Below are positions 12,801-21,198 of a stretch of 62,000 nucleotides of DNA, in pieces. How positions within the stretch are numbered: the first letter of the stretch is position 1; every line of letters begins with the position of its first letter. The position numbers were made by a program, and so were the translations under genes. Below the pieces are notes generated by a model that was not told the DNA's origin, did not search any database, and saw only the letters and a program-made list of their open reading frames with translations. Where the stretch lies: assembly GCF_964355755.1 (NCBI RefSeq), contig NC_092679.1:21421432-21483431 (forward strand). The letters run 5' to 3'. The stretch comes from Antedon mediterranea. Lineage: Eukaryota; Echinodermata; Crinoidea; Comatulida; Antedonidae.

Positions 12801-15420
12801 CAGACAGATGGAATGAAGCGTGTCTTAGATTCTATTACTACATGAGTGGACAATATAAACAATACATTTCTATATACAATAATTATAACTACTACTACTC
12901 CTCCTTCCTGTCCACCATAAATGATGATTACAGTCGACAATGGAATTCTGCAAATATTACTATATACACTGGCGATACATACAATTCTTACTTGAGAATC
13001 GACGGTAGAGCATACGGCGGCTATTACGATAGAGAGATTGTTGCTATAGATAATGTTTATATTAGTGAAGGCGCATGCTCAGGTAAGATCTTTGGTGTAA
13101 TACCATTATTATGATTTCAATTGGAAGTAGAAATCAGAATTTCTGGATGACGGACTGATTTTATCAGAATATATAAAAAGAGTACACTCTTTAAATATTT
13201 GATATTATTTTCAGATCAATCAGCAAGTACAGTTTATCCTTCAACTCAGCCAGTTGTTACAACTCCTGAATGGATAGAAACTGGTGAGTTTAACCAAAGA
13301 ATAATTAATTTAAAATGTTTAAAATCATACACTTATTTAATATAATTGAATCACAAGTTTTCTAGGATTGTTTACACGTTGCTATGGATCAAATTTGAAT
13401 GGATTGTGGGTACAACGGTTTTTTTTTAAAGTATAGACTTATTTACTGTAAAATTCTACTAGCCTACCGTACTTATTCTAATTTCTAATTCTAGTCTATT
13501 GTAATCAACCTTTCCAATCCCATCATTTTTTTTTCTTTTTAGATATTGTATGCAGTAATTCATACATGACAGTTTACCTTGATGCGGCTTCACTTGGAAG
13601 TAACAGCACCGCACACTTTATAGACCCGACGTGTGGCATGATGGGATACACGTATCGCAACGGCATGTATTGGCTGTATTTATATACTAGATACGATCAA
13701 TGTCAAACAACAATTAAGGTAAGAAAAGATTTTTACCTTTTTTAAAACAATAAATGAGGTTACAAGCAGACCTGCATCTAATTGTTTTCCCTATCAACAT
13801 GTCTTATTAATTATATGTCTTTTCAGTCGACCTTGTCCTCAACAACTTACCAAAACCAAGTAATTGTTTCGAACGAAGGTGTTTCCAGGATTTACAGGAA
13901 AGACGACAGTCGCATAACCGTCGAGTGTGAACTAAAAAATACAGGTCACTCATCCGTTAGTTTTGACCCAGTTGGAGCAGAAAAAGATTTCCTAAAACGC
14001 GATCATGACAACTTTACATTCGCAATGGAGCTTTATACAGACAGCAGTTATTCTACCCCATACCCGAGCTGGCAGTATCCAATCGAACTGGAGCTAGGAA
14101 GTAAAGTGTTTGTTGGTGCGAGTGTGAAGACTTTTAGTAATGATATGGTTCTGTTTGTCGATTCTTGCAAAGCCACACCAAACCCCGACCCTGATGCTCA
14201 GCCTAACTATGAATTAATTAAAAACAGGTAACTAGTCAGTATAGTGTGGTAGGCCTATTACTGATAATCTTTATAATAGTAAATAGGTTCTACCTGGTTA
14301 TGGGTTCTATCTGGTTATAACTGGATCTATCTAATTATAACTGGTTCTACCTACTGTAGTTATTTCTAGCTGGTTATATCTGGTTTTAACTGGTTATAAC
14401 TCGTTCAGCCTGTTTTTTTACGATTAATTGTTAAAAGCTTAACTCTCGGTGCTGTCTTGTGGTCTCAATTCCAGAAGAGGTATAATATGAAATATTTGTT
14501 TTAGCATATTTAAGCGACATTTGTATTTCTTAACTAGATTAATTTTTCTTTCTTCTATGTAGTTGTGGTGTAGATTCTACAGTTAGTTTCGACGGAAAAT
14601 CAACTTCTGGAGACTTTTCCCGGGCGTTCTTTTCGTTTGAAACTTTTGGCTTCAGCGGCGAATATTCAACGGTACGAAAATATTAAAGATTATACTGTTA
14701 AATTATATACCAAGTACCATTTTAATAACATTTGTGTGATGTTTATGAAAAACAATTATTGAAATAGGGTGGATAGACCCGACTCTAATTGAAGCTAGGA
14801 ATATACTTTTTAAAACTTACTATTTAAAATTGGTTTTTCTATAATTGTTTTCATTAAATACAGGTTTTCGTTCATTGTCAATTGTCCATCTGCAATGATA
14901 GTGACTGGAGATGCTCCAGTAACTTCAACCAACGACAACGCCGTGACGTCAATCTACCCAATAAATTGTCTGACAGCATTTCGATCGAACTTGGACCTTT
15001 GGTGCTAAAAAGACCAGATGAAAACTCTGAAATTGTTCTTGATGCTCAAGGTATACAAAATATATATTCTGTCTGATTACTGTTTACCTGATTATGTTAT
15101 CAGACTATCACAGTATAAAATAACTCTATAGACGAGTTTCTAGAGTAAATGTGTATTGTCATTTAGAAAAGCTAGGTATTTGCATATTAATACAATCTTT
15201 ACTGTATCTTTTTTTGTGTTTTGTACAAGGAAATTAAAGCTAATTAAATGTTTGTACTTTTTCAGAGTCAACATCGAAGGGAAAAATTCCCGCTCTTCCA
15301 TCGACTTTGATGGTTCTCAGTTTGGTTGTCTTGGCAATAGGGTGTGTCACCTTTATAACAGGATTAAAGAAGCATAAGTATTCTTACCAGAAACTAGAAA
15401 ACTACATAGAGGAGATGTAA
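483..15420 (+). CDS. gene 1: multi-CUB/MAM, somatomedin B, ZP-domain type I membrane protein (5' partial)
   Basis: Twenty-six exons can be joined in one frame, giving about 1,570 codons to a TAA at 15418-15420. Order: CUB (483-833), MAM-B (1602-1736, 1954-2325), four linkers (2600-2647, 2978-3028, 3252-3299, 3507-3551), MAM-A (4218-4361, 4526-4858), linker (5391-5453), linker+CUB (5873-6265), MAM-B (6965-7090, 7298-7651), linkers (8075-8122, 9364-9438), somatomedin B (10118-10240), linker (11083-11148), CUB (11428-11778), MAM-B (11960-12085, 12723-13082), linker (13215-13283), ZP (13543-13718, 13827-14227, 14563-14671, 14864-15050), TM and tail (15266-15420). All joins obey GT/AG and exons before ZP are phase 1-1. 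The signal peptide lies upstream of the window. The likely role is an extracellular adhesive or matrix protein shed at RQRR. It could be two transcripts rather than one; no internal start exon resembling those of genes 2-4 was found. Confidence 0.8.
1040..1389 (+). mobile_element. tRNA-derived SINE, + orientation
   Basis: The head looks like a Ser/Leu-type tRNA: A-box TGGCCGAGCGG at ~1050 and B-box GGGTTCGAA at ~1113. A ~250-base tail follows and ends in an A-rich run. A second copy is on the opposite strand at 28328-28645, and the tail alone recurs reversed at 55230-55330. It lies in an intron of gene 1. The anticodon arm and 3' acceptor are not tRNA-like, so this is not a tRNA gene. Confidence 0.8.
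1602..2325 (+). CDS. gene 1 exons: MAM-B domain 1
   Basis: Two exons, 1602-1736 and 1954-2325, both phase 1-1. The first gives GFCSDFN..GW and ends in RYSGSG. The second carries CLRFYYYMS and ends with AVDDIYISEGAC, the classic end of a MAM domain. The usual second MAM cysteine (in C-G-W) is replaced by Ser (FSGW), leaving three cysteines. MAM domains mediate adhesion between surface proteins. Confidence 0.85.
2430..2526 (+). repeat. 97-bp dispersed repeat with palindromic core
   Basis: This segment recurs in inverse orientation at 61470-61566 with few differences. The core CTATTTAACGATCGTTAAAT is near-perfectly palindromic. Both copies lie in the intron just after a MAM-B exon. It is probably a MITE fragment; no protein is encoded. 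Confidence 0.65.
2600..3551 (+). CDS. gene 1 exons: four Thr-rich TEW linkers
   Basis: Four micro-exons (2600-2647, 2978-3028, 3252-3299, 3507-3551) of 15-17 codons, each phase 1-1, with the recurring pattern D-x-x-F-T-T-D-x-V-T-E-W-x-x-T-T. The Ser/Thr content suggests O-glycosylated stalks between domains. Exons 2 and 3 with their flanking introns are a ~270-base tandem duplication. Confidence 0.75.
2925..3450 (+). repeat. ~270-bp tandem duplication of a linker exon with introns
   Basis: The stretch before exon 2978 (TTATTTCCTAAACATATTCA...) recurs before exon 3252. The intron after each exon shares the run from GTAAGTTTAATTTTG through AACTATAGAA. The unit is therefore exon plus intron, and duplication adds exactly one in-frame linker cassette. 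Confidence 0.8.
4218..4858 (+). CDS. gene 1 exons: MAM-A domain (cysteine-free)
   Basis: Exons 4218-4361 and 4526-4858, phase 1-1. The first gives NFQYGFDGWTQEYGDDFDW; the second has LSLSFYYHMYG and ends GDIAIDDIYIGG, both MAM signatures. No cysteine occurs in the whole domain, unlike the usual four. The closest relatives in the window are gene 2 20090-20721 and gene 5 57836-58892. Confidence 0.85.
5391..5453 (+). CDS. gene 1 exon: Pro/Thr linker
   Basis: A 63-base phase 1-1 exon encoding DRIPFTAIPTSTD followed by a Thr/Ser tail, between TTACAG and GTAGGT. It matches the gene 2 linker at 21347-21409 in length and sequence pattern. Confidence 0.7.
5487..5679. mobile_element. MITE-like foldback element (CCGG-rich arms)
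   Basis: Two long inverted arms, beginning AAGGGTCTTTCAC and ending GTGAAATACCCTT, are rich in CCGGAACC/GGTTCCGG. A second inner inverted pair is built around ATGTTTCGTTTTCAC. There is no ORF. The flanks are TA/TTA-like. It lies in a gene 1 intron. Confidence 0.75.
5873..6265 (+). CDS. gene 1 exon: fused linker + CUB domain 2
   Basis: A 393-base phase 1-1 exon. The first 15 residues (DWPVTTPNYNWETT...) match a linker that is a separate exon in gene 2 (21618-21662, 22595-22639). The rest is a CUB with FLCGNKT, SPGYP, GCCDYVTVYSDG and FTTDGS. The intron between linker and CUB has been lost here. Three cysteines are present, two adjacent before DYV. Confidence 0.85.
6252..6504 (+). repeat. 23-bp minisatellite of tandem splice donors
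   Basis: Eleven head-to-tail copies of a 23-base unit (CCCTGAATCTCCAGGTATGT + 3). The unit begins in the last codons of CUB exon 2 and contains its splice donor. Nine of the eleven copies keep CAG|GTATGT; copies 4 and 11 read CAG|GAAGGT. The first donor, at 6265/6266, gives the normal phase-1 join. Confidence 0.9.
6690..6790 (+). repeat. dispersed repeat with (ACCG)n, copy 1
   Basis: Sequence around CTGCAGTCGCGTGCTCAAG and TTAGTGTTTACCGACCGACC recurs at 60035-60175. Both copies are in the intron between a CUB and a MAM-B exon, in genes 1 and 5, so they may be an inherited intron insertion. Confidence 0.6.
6965..7651 (+). CDS. gene 1 exons: MAM-B domain 2
   Basis: Exons 6965-7090 and 7298-7651, phase 1-1. 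The first starts GFCSDFNDGYNGW. The acceptor CAAAAG has shifted, so the leading Asp of paralogs is missing and CUB joins directly as PG-FCSD. The second has CLRFYYYMSG and AVDDIYISEGAC. Confidence 0.8.
8075..9438 (+). CDS. gene 1 exons: two TEW linkers
   Basis: Exon 8075-8122 (DEPSATDVVTEWDRTT) is almost identical to gene 2 24647-24694. Exon 9364-9438 encodes a longer variant with FTEWPRTTSND and a Thr-rich end. Both are phase 1-1 and bounded by TAG/GTAAGT-type sites. Confidence 0.7.
8225..8545. mobile_element. MITE-like element interrupted by another copy
   Basis: The outer part (8225-8312 plus 8497-8545) matches the uninterrupted element at 42220-42367, including TGCTGCAAACATC and GTTGCGTAGGTTGCGTTA. 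The outer left end is missing. The inner element at 8316-8496 splits it. Confidence 0.65.
8316..8496. mobile_element. MITE-like foldback element (inner)
   Basis: Terminal inverted repeats AAGCGTGGTTTCCACTAG and AAGTGGGAACCAAGCTT, a second inverted pair built on CGTCCTTGCGTTACG, flanking TA and no ORF. A near-identical element lies at 17417-17597. Confidence 0.8.
10118..10240 (+). CDS. gene 1 exon: somatomedin B domain
   Basis: A 123-base phase 1-1 exon of 41 residues with eight cysteines. The stretch CFCDNICEAERDCC followed by SDYFLLC fits the somatomedin B pattern C-x-C-x(3)-C-x(5)-C-C-x-[DN]-[FY]-x(3)-C exactly. SMB domains, as in vitronectin and ENPPs, form a disulfide knot used for protein binding. 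It occurs only in gene 1 in this window. Confidence 0.9.
10241..11082 (+). other. gene 1 intron, AT-rich
   Basis: Noncoding sequence dominated by ATT/TTA trinucleotide-like runs around 10420-10700. No exon, inverted repeat or element ends were recognised. Confidence 0.5.
11083..11148 (+). CDS. gene 1 exon: Thr-rich linker
   Basis: A 66-base phase 1-1 exon encoding NNTTVSTERPTTTSYYN and a Thr end. It joins the somatomedin B exon to CUB 3. Confidence 0.7.
11428..11778 (+). CDS. gene 1 exon: CUB domain 3
   Basis: A 351-base phase 1-1 exon with FLCGNET, SPGYPNQYGNNQY, SVEFYDFYLE, YDYVTIYSDG and FSSDGS. A single cysteine is present. The end reads YAEGRG instead of the YPEAPG of its paralogs. Confidence 0.85.
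11960..13082 (+). CDS. gene 1 exons: MAM-B domain 3
   Basis: Exons 11960-12085 and 12723-13082, phase 1-1, with GFCSDFNDGYSGW, CLRFYYYMSG and AIDNVYISEGAC. The middle is Tyr/Asn-rich. The exon ends at GACS, shorter than the SDYPG end of its paralogs. Confidence 0.85.
13215..13283 (+). CDS. gene 1 exon: linker before ZP
   Basis: A 69-base phase 1-1 exon, DQSASTVYPSTQPVVTTP then EWIETG. Gene 2 has a shorter version at 24814-24867 and genes 3 and 4 have 34275-34343 and 48645-48713. It corresponds to the pre-ZP stalk. Confidence 0.7.
13543..15050 (+). CDS. gene 1 exons: ZP module
   Basis: Exons 13543-13718, 13827-14227, 14563-14671 and 14864-15050 (junction phases 0, 2, 0, 1). The ZP-N half has the expected four cysteines (VCSNSY, PTCG, DQC, VECEL). 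The ZP-C half has DSCK, SCGVDS, VHCQ, SICND and WRC. A furin-like RQRR follows near the end, in the usual place for release from the membrane. The cysteine four residues before RQRR in genes 2-4 is Phe here (SNFNQ), so ZP-C has an odd number. ZP modules polymerise into extracellular filaments. Confidence 0.85.
14280..14410 (+). repeat. CTGGTTATAACTGGTT minisatellite in ZP intron
   Basis: Degenerate tandem units of ~18-20 bases (GGTTCTACCTGGTTAT and CTGGTTATAACTGG types). The same intron of gene 2 carries the same array with different copy order at ~25870-26020. Confidence 0.7.
15266..15420 (+). CDS. gene 1 exon: membrane helix and cytoplasmic tail
   Basis: Starts in phase 1. The hydrophobic run LMVLSLVVLAIGCVTFITG is followed by the basic KKHK and a tail YSYQKLENYIEEM, then TAA. 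The tyrosine-containing tail is conserved in genes 2 and 4 and the remnant. Confidence 0.85.
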
Positions 15421-15640
15421 ACGAAGACATGTTGTTTTGCTTTAATTTATGTTTAAATAACAAATTTTAAAAATTATAATAGATATTTGTTTTAGATTTA
15501 TAATTGTCCGTATGTGTTGCTAACAATTTTAGCATCGGAGTCAACTATAACAATAGCTAAAATAAAATTTTCTTTTTAAAACTTTCAAACACGTTCAATT
15601 TCGTCTTACATTGGTGTACTTTAAGTTATGTTATTTAAAG

Positions 15641-15650
15641 AATAAATAAA
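15641..15650 (+). terminator. gene 1 candidate polyadenylation signal
   Basis: AATAAATAAA lies 220 bases after the gene 1 stop and is followed by a T-rich stretch. An earlier AATAAA-like site is near 15560. Confidence 0.45.
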
Positions 15651-17416
15651 ACTGATGTTAATTTGATTTTTATTTGTTTCTAGTTCTTTTTTTCTAAAGT
15701 AACGTTTGATTCGGAATCAGCGAATGTGTAACTGCCAGTCATACGATTTGACCCAATTTTTTTTAATCATTTTTTTATGTTTGAGACGCAATCGTTATTG
15801 CTATTAAATACTCTCTCGCTTTAACGTTGTTTCAAGATGTATATTGTAGTAGGTTTGCCGATAGGCGTATTTTATCTACAAGATATAAACTATAGAGGGA
15901 GCTATTTTAGCGCATGACGTGCATCGCATTTTTCCAAGCCAGCTCTCAAACAATAAAACGTGAATGGATACTATTGAAACTCCAAACTTAAGCTAACATT
16001 AGTATGAACAATTACCAAAGAATAACAATAACTTTAAATGAGGAAAATCACAGTAACTTACCAAATGTGAGCTTCTTTATGATAATGTTGATGATTGTTA
16101 GGCCAACACATGATGTTAGGCCTATATAGGTGTTACGCTTACATAAGACTGAATGGTGACTAAGAACGCAGGTAGTGAATCAGATCATTTAGGAATAAAC
16201 ACGCAATTCATTTGTTTCAGACGTGTGTTGTAACACAATATGCAAATGAGGATATAATTGAATAACTTAGAGTTATTCGAGTACAAATAAACTACAGTAG
16301 AACCCTTTCTTTGAGACACCCCTAACGGGTGAGGGGGAATATATGTTTTAACATTACCGGCCAACCCCTATTCAGGAAAATCCCCCTTTAAAGCTATACT
16401 TTGTAGGGTACCGAAGGTGCTCCTCCTTAATACGGGTTCTCTATATTAATATTTGGAACTGCCTCACTTTGAATCCGCCTATATGAGACATGGTCCATAC
16501 CGTAAATACTCAAAGTAAAATTTCTATTTCCTAATCTCATGGTTCAAGAGAGCTTCCACTCTATAAACATTAAAGTACATAATTACCTTTAGTTTTAAAA
16601 GAGGAGAAAACTGAGAAAATATTCATGCATCACAATATAATTTCTGCGTAAGTTCGTAATGAACGTTGCCAAATGATTACTTTCCACTATGTGTTATTAG
16701 TTTCATTAATATAGGCCCTACAGTTATTGTAAATGCAAAAACATATTAAGATAGTATTTTAGCTTTAACGTATATTTCTATGCATTATAATGTAACACAT
16801 TCGGCATGATAGGCCTACAATAACTATCCTAATTATTTAATACTTTTTTTTATTATCAACGATTATATTTTAAAATATTTTATTGAACACTTACTAAACA
16901 ACAGTTTTCCCTATATATTTCAACCTATAATGTTTCGACAATGACATAAGTTTCTTTCGTGGTGTTTTCAAGGGTTTTTTCGAGTTTAGTATGGAGTATT
17001 GTGAAATTTAAAAAGGAATAGTTAACTAAAGCAAATAAACTGGTCGGCAACAGGATGCATGAAATTACTCGATATCTCTTTCAGACAGCTGCTAAACTGA
17101 GCTGAACTATCTTATTGATAATAATAAATTGTAATTGATAAATAATGTATGCGTATGTTTGAAAAAGGTCAATAATCGTACATCCAAAATGATATAATTT
17201 GATATCGTGAATAACCAATGTTTCACAACAAACAATAATGATTTCGTTTTCTATTTAGTAACGAAAAGTATTCCCGAGATTTTGAAAATCATCATCATCA
17301 TCAACAATATCATCGTCCCCCATATCATAATCAATTATAACCATCGTATAATTAGGAGCGCTGATATGAGTATGATTAGAAAATCTGAGGTGTAGGAAAA
17401 ACAAAATCATCTCCTT

Positions 17417-17597
17417 AAGCGTGGTTCCCACTAGCGACGCAACACAAGGACGTAACGCAACGCAAGTGAATTGACCAATCACAAGCGATGGCTTATTCGC
17501 TTGTGATTGCTAACTGTCTATAACTTCGCTTGTCATTGGTTAAAACGCTTGCGTTGCGTTTACGTCCTTGCATTACGTTCTAGTGGGAACCAAGCTT
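17417..17597. mobile_element. MITE-like foldback element
   Basis: Same family as 8316-8496, with ends AAGCGTGGTTCCCACTAG and TAGTGGGAACCAAGCTT, internal ACAAGCGATGGC and TA at both sides. No ORF of its own. Confidence 0.8.
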
Positions 17598-18824
17598 TAC
17601 CATCGCACCTGTATCATTGTCTGTCAGCGCCATTGTTATTTTCGCCATCCTCTTTCCTAAAAAAAATATTGGAAAAACGGTTCAGACAAAGCTACTTAAA
17701 AGACCGCGAATTTCAATGGGAAAAGTATATTTAAGGACCTTGAAATGATTTAATTTGGATACTAATATTATAGAAGATACGTTGGTATCTCCAAACCCCC
17801 CCCCCCCCACCCCACCCACTTGTTTCCCCGGGTCTGAATGATGTAATCGTGTATATATAAGAGGTTATGTTCACCGTTGTTTATTCTCTTTTATCTCTTA
17901 GATGTACAATAAACAGAGATGACGATGACAATAAAAACACAGATGTGACGTATTGACCAGACTGTAACCAATATCAACAGGCATATGTAGTCGATCGCGT
18001 GTGTCTATTTGTTTGTTAACAGGATTACTCAAAATGTATTTAGCAAAATAAAAATACAGATAGATATGTGGTCAAGGACCACTCCATTACATTTTGGAGG
18101 AAATCCGGACCACGGTCCCAATTCTGGACCACTTTTTAATATTATTTTCAGATCTGCAAGTGTTAAAAGATAAGGAGACAATTTTCAAAAGCCGGCAAAC
18201 AGTCTTAAAGTTATAAGTAAACTGAAACTGCATTTTCACGAGAACTACTTGTCCAAAAAACTTCATTTTTGTACAAGAGGCAAGAGTTATAATTTGTGAT
18301 TTGTAATTTTAAAACATAATTTGATTGAATGTACAGGATGTTTGATACGAGTAGTTTTAAAAAACCTATTTCTTTTCAAATTCACCAGTTTGTTTTTGGC
18401 GTTGCTGTTCTATTGTTAGTCAGCTGAAACTATTGTTGGATAACCATAACACCGAACTCGCATACACATGGTTGAAGTGAAAATAGCCTACCCACAGCAT
18501 TACGACACAAGAATAAAACAAAATATAGAGGTCCTATACACATTTTCTTTTCCGGAGAAATCTTATGTAGCGGAATTTTACAGTAGGCGAAAGTATGGAT
18601 TCTCGGAGTGACCTTTCTCTAGTTAGTGCTTTCGATCTATTAGATCAACAAAAAAGAAAATTTTTATACTATATTTAAGGATGAATAACTTAACTTTTAA
18701 CGACCATATTTAGAGGAAATGTTCAGGTTTTTCCAACTTCATGTGAATTGTAACAGATGGGCAATATCATAGACATCATATCGCCATCATTTTGTCAATT
18801 TATTTAATATTATAATATTAATAC

Positions 18825-18871
18825 ACCTAATCTAACATTAGTTATTAGATTGAAAACAGGTTTTTGTTCCC
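18825..18871 (+). promoter_or_regulatory. shared upstream block, gene 2
   Basis: A TAATCTAAC..TAGTTA segment is followed by AAAACAGGTTTTTGTTCCC (18853-18871), 158 bases before the ATG. The same pair of motifs precedes gene 3 (29659-29677) and gene 4 (43424-43442 and 43609-43627). A cis-regulatory role is inferred from its conservation amid diverged flanks. Confidence 0.6.
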
Positions 18872-18962
18872 GTATAAGATAAAATAAAATGATTGACCAA
18901 TTATATCTTTCAGAAAAATATTATACAAAATCACTAATCCATCCTTATCTTACAAAAGACAG

Positions 18963-18969
18963 TATAAAT
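18963..18969 (+). promoter_or_regulatory. gene 2 TATA box
   Basis: TATAAAT, 66 bases before the ATG. Genes 3 and 4 have TATAAAT at 60 and 71 bases. GTTTTATTTTACATTCG just downstream is shared with gene 4. Confidence 0.65.
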
Positions 18970-19028
18970 TAAAGCTTATAGTTTTATTTTACATTCGTAA
19001 TTCCAAAGTATTTAACACTACCATCGAA

Positions 19029-19771
19029 ATGAGAGTGGACATGTTTTACTGTGCGGTGCTTTGGCTCTGCTGTGCGTGCTACGCTACAGGTAAGATTCGC
19101 TGTGTTAATCTGAGGCTTATAATTTCAATTTGTGTGTATTTTTGTAACAGTTACACGTTATTACAAATTATTTTCGTATTGTGCCATGTATGTAATTTTG
19201 CATATTATTTGTTTATTAATTATTTCGACAATGTTACTCTATCTTATCCTTTTCATGACTTGAAATAAAAAAAATATCCATTGTCAATTGCTATTAACTA
19301 TTGACTAGAGGGTGAGCTCGCTTCCCCTCTAGCATTTCGTTTTAAAACCATCCATGATATCTCCCTAAAAGAGATGTATGGAACAATATCGTAATTGTGA
19401 GAACTAACGTCCATCAAATCTACGTTTCGCGGTACATCTAAGATAGATGAGGTAAGTATTCAAGGCGGAGATCTTTCCCGAGGTTTTTCCATTGCCTATG
19501 TCAGAATTAAGCATAATTTTTTATATAGATACAGAAACAAACAGTATATTGTTATAATTGTGAATGAGAAGTGAATGGTTTTTTTTTAACTATTAAAAAC
19601 CCTATATTTCGTTACATTCAAAAATTAAGAAACAATCAAATGCGTTTTAACCTGAAGCTAATAGATTCCACATCTTGAAAATAAAAGCGGTCCAAGAAAC
19701 TATTGTAAACTCATATAAACCTGTCAATTATTTTATTTTAGCGTATTGGACACCAATGTACACAACAGAAG
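19029..19771 (+). CDS. gene 2 exons: signal peptide and small N-terminal exon
   Basis: Exon 19029-19089 encodes MRVDMFYCAVLWLCCACYAT, a hydrophobic signal peptide ending in phase 1. Exon 19742-19771 adds AYWTPMYTTE. The same two exons open gene 3; gene 4 has only the first. The ATG is chosen because the MRVD start is conserved in three genes at the same distance from the TATA box. Confidence 0.8.
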
Positions 19772-21167
19772 GTATTATTTTAGTTACATTTTGTAACATC
19801 GTCATCATCGTCATCATTATCATTTTCCTATACTACTGTTGGTGAACATTGTTTAAACGTACATCGCTTTTTTTTAAAGCACGGTTATTATCGAGTAATA
19901 TTAGTTTACAATTTCCCATTTTCTCGTAACACTTGTTGCTTATAATCTCTAAGTAGACACTTGTTGTTATATATTTACCAGGCCTAATGTAAAATAAATA
20001 TCATAATTTTGATATTTATCTGTAATGGCTGGTTGGAATAGAGTCTTCACAAAGGTACACAACTATTTTATCTTATTGTTTTATTGTAGTTAACGCTGAT
20101 GCTGATATACAAACAAATTTCCAGTATGGCTTTGATGGATGGACTCAAGAATATGGTGATGATTTTGATTGGTCACTTCACTCTGGTTTTACGGGATCGA
20201 CGAACACTGGACCAGCAAACGGTCATTCTGGTTATGCATGTAAGTTAGAAGAACTACAATGTTTACATGGTGTCCATTAGTATTGTGGTACACCATGTGA
20301 TTAAGGGCCAAGTAAAAAGTGTTGACGTTTTGGCAAACATTACTTGATATTAGAATAACACAGTTTATTTGTTTACTTTTACACATAGCTGATTATTATG
20401 TTTATATTGAAACATCTCCAAGAATTAATGGAGATTCAGCTCGCCTAAGAAGTCCAAGGATACCAGAAAGGCAAGGTTTATCCTTATCATTTTACTATCA
20501 CATGTACGGCTCAACCATTGGAACACTCAACGTTTACAGAACATCAAACTGGGGTGACGAATTGCTATGGTCAAGAACTGGTAACAAAGGAAACTCGTGG
20601 CTTTACTCTGGTACACTACAATTCTCGCACAATGGTTATGGCGACAACTACATCGTATTCAAAGGCATTGCAGGAAGTTCATATACTGGTGATATTGCAA
20701 TTGATGATATTTACATTGGTGGTAAGTAAAAACATGTTAGTTTTAGTTTAGTTGTATATGATTATGATTATTAATGTAATGTATTTGAAGCTTTCAGTCC
20801 TCTCTTCAATAGTTTATAAAGCCAATTTTCCACTAGGTGAATTTGTTCTACTACACTTTCACTACAGTAGTTTAAAATGTTACTACTAGTGTTTTCACAA
20901 TGTTACTGCTGTACTCTAGTAACCATCTTGTTTATGCAAACAATACCAATTGGACTCTGTTTTGCTAGTGACCATAATATTACTTTTAATGAAACCAAAT
21001 CCAAATGCTTGCTATTTTGCCCGAAAGTCCGCAACCTCAAATGTACACTATTACTGTATCTTGAATAAAATACTCTTTTAGAACTCTACAATCAAATTAA
21101 TTTGTCATGAACTAGTCTCATTATTGTAGCTATACTGACATAATACCTCCCCCCCCCCTCTCTCCCC

Positions 21168-21198
<31 letters not shown>

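Larger units (their letters stand above)
15421..19028 (+). other. intergenic gene 1-gene 2
   Basis: A possible poly(A) signal AATAAATAAA is at 15641-15650. A MITE is at 17417-17597 and a C-run near 17795-17808. The stretch around 17095-17160 resembles 28020-28090 upstream of gene 3, so intergenic DNA was duplicated with the genes. Promoter elements of gene 2 lie at the end. No gene is seen. Confidence 0.55.
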
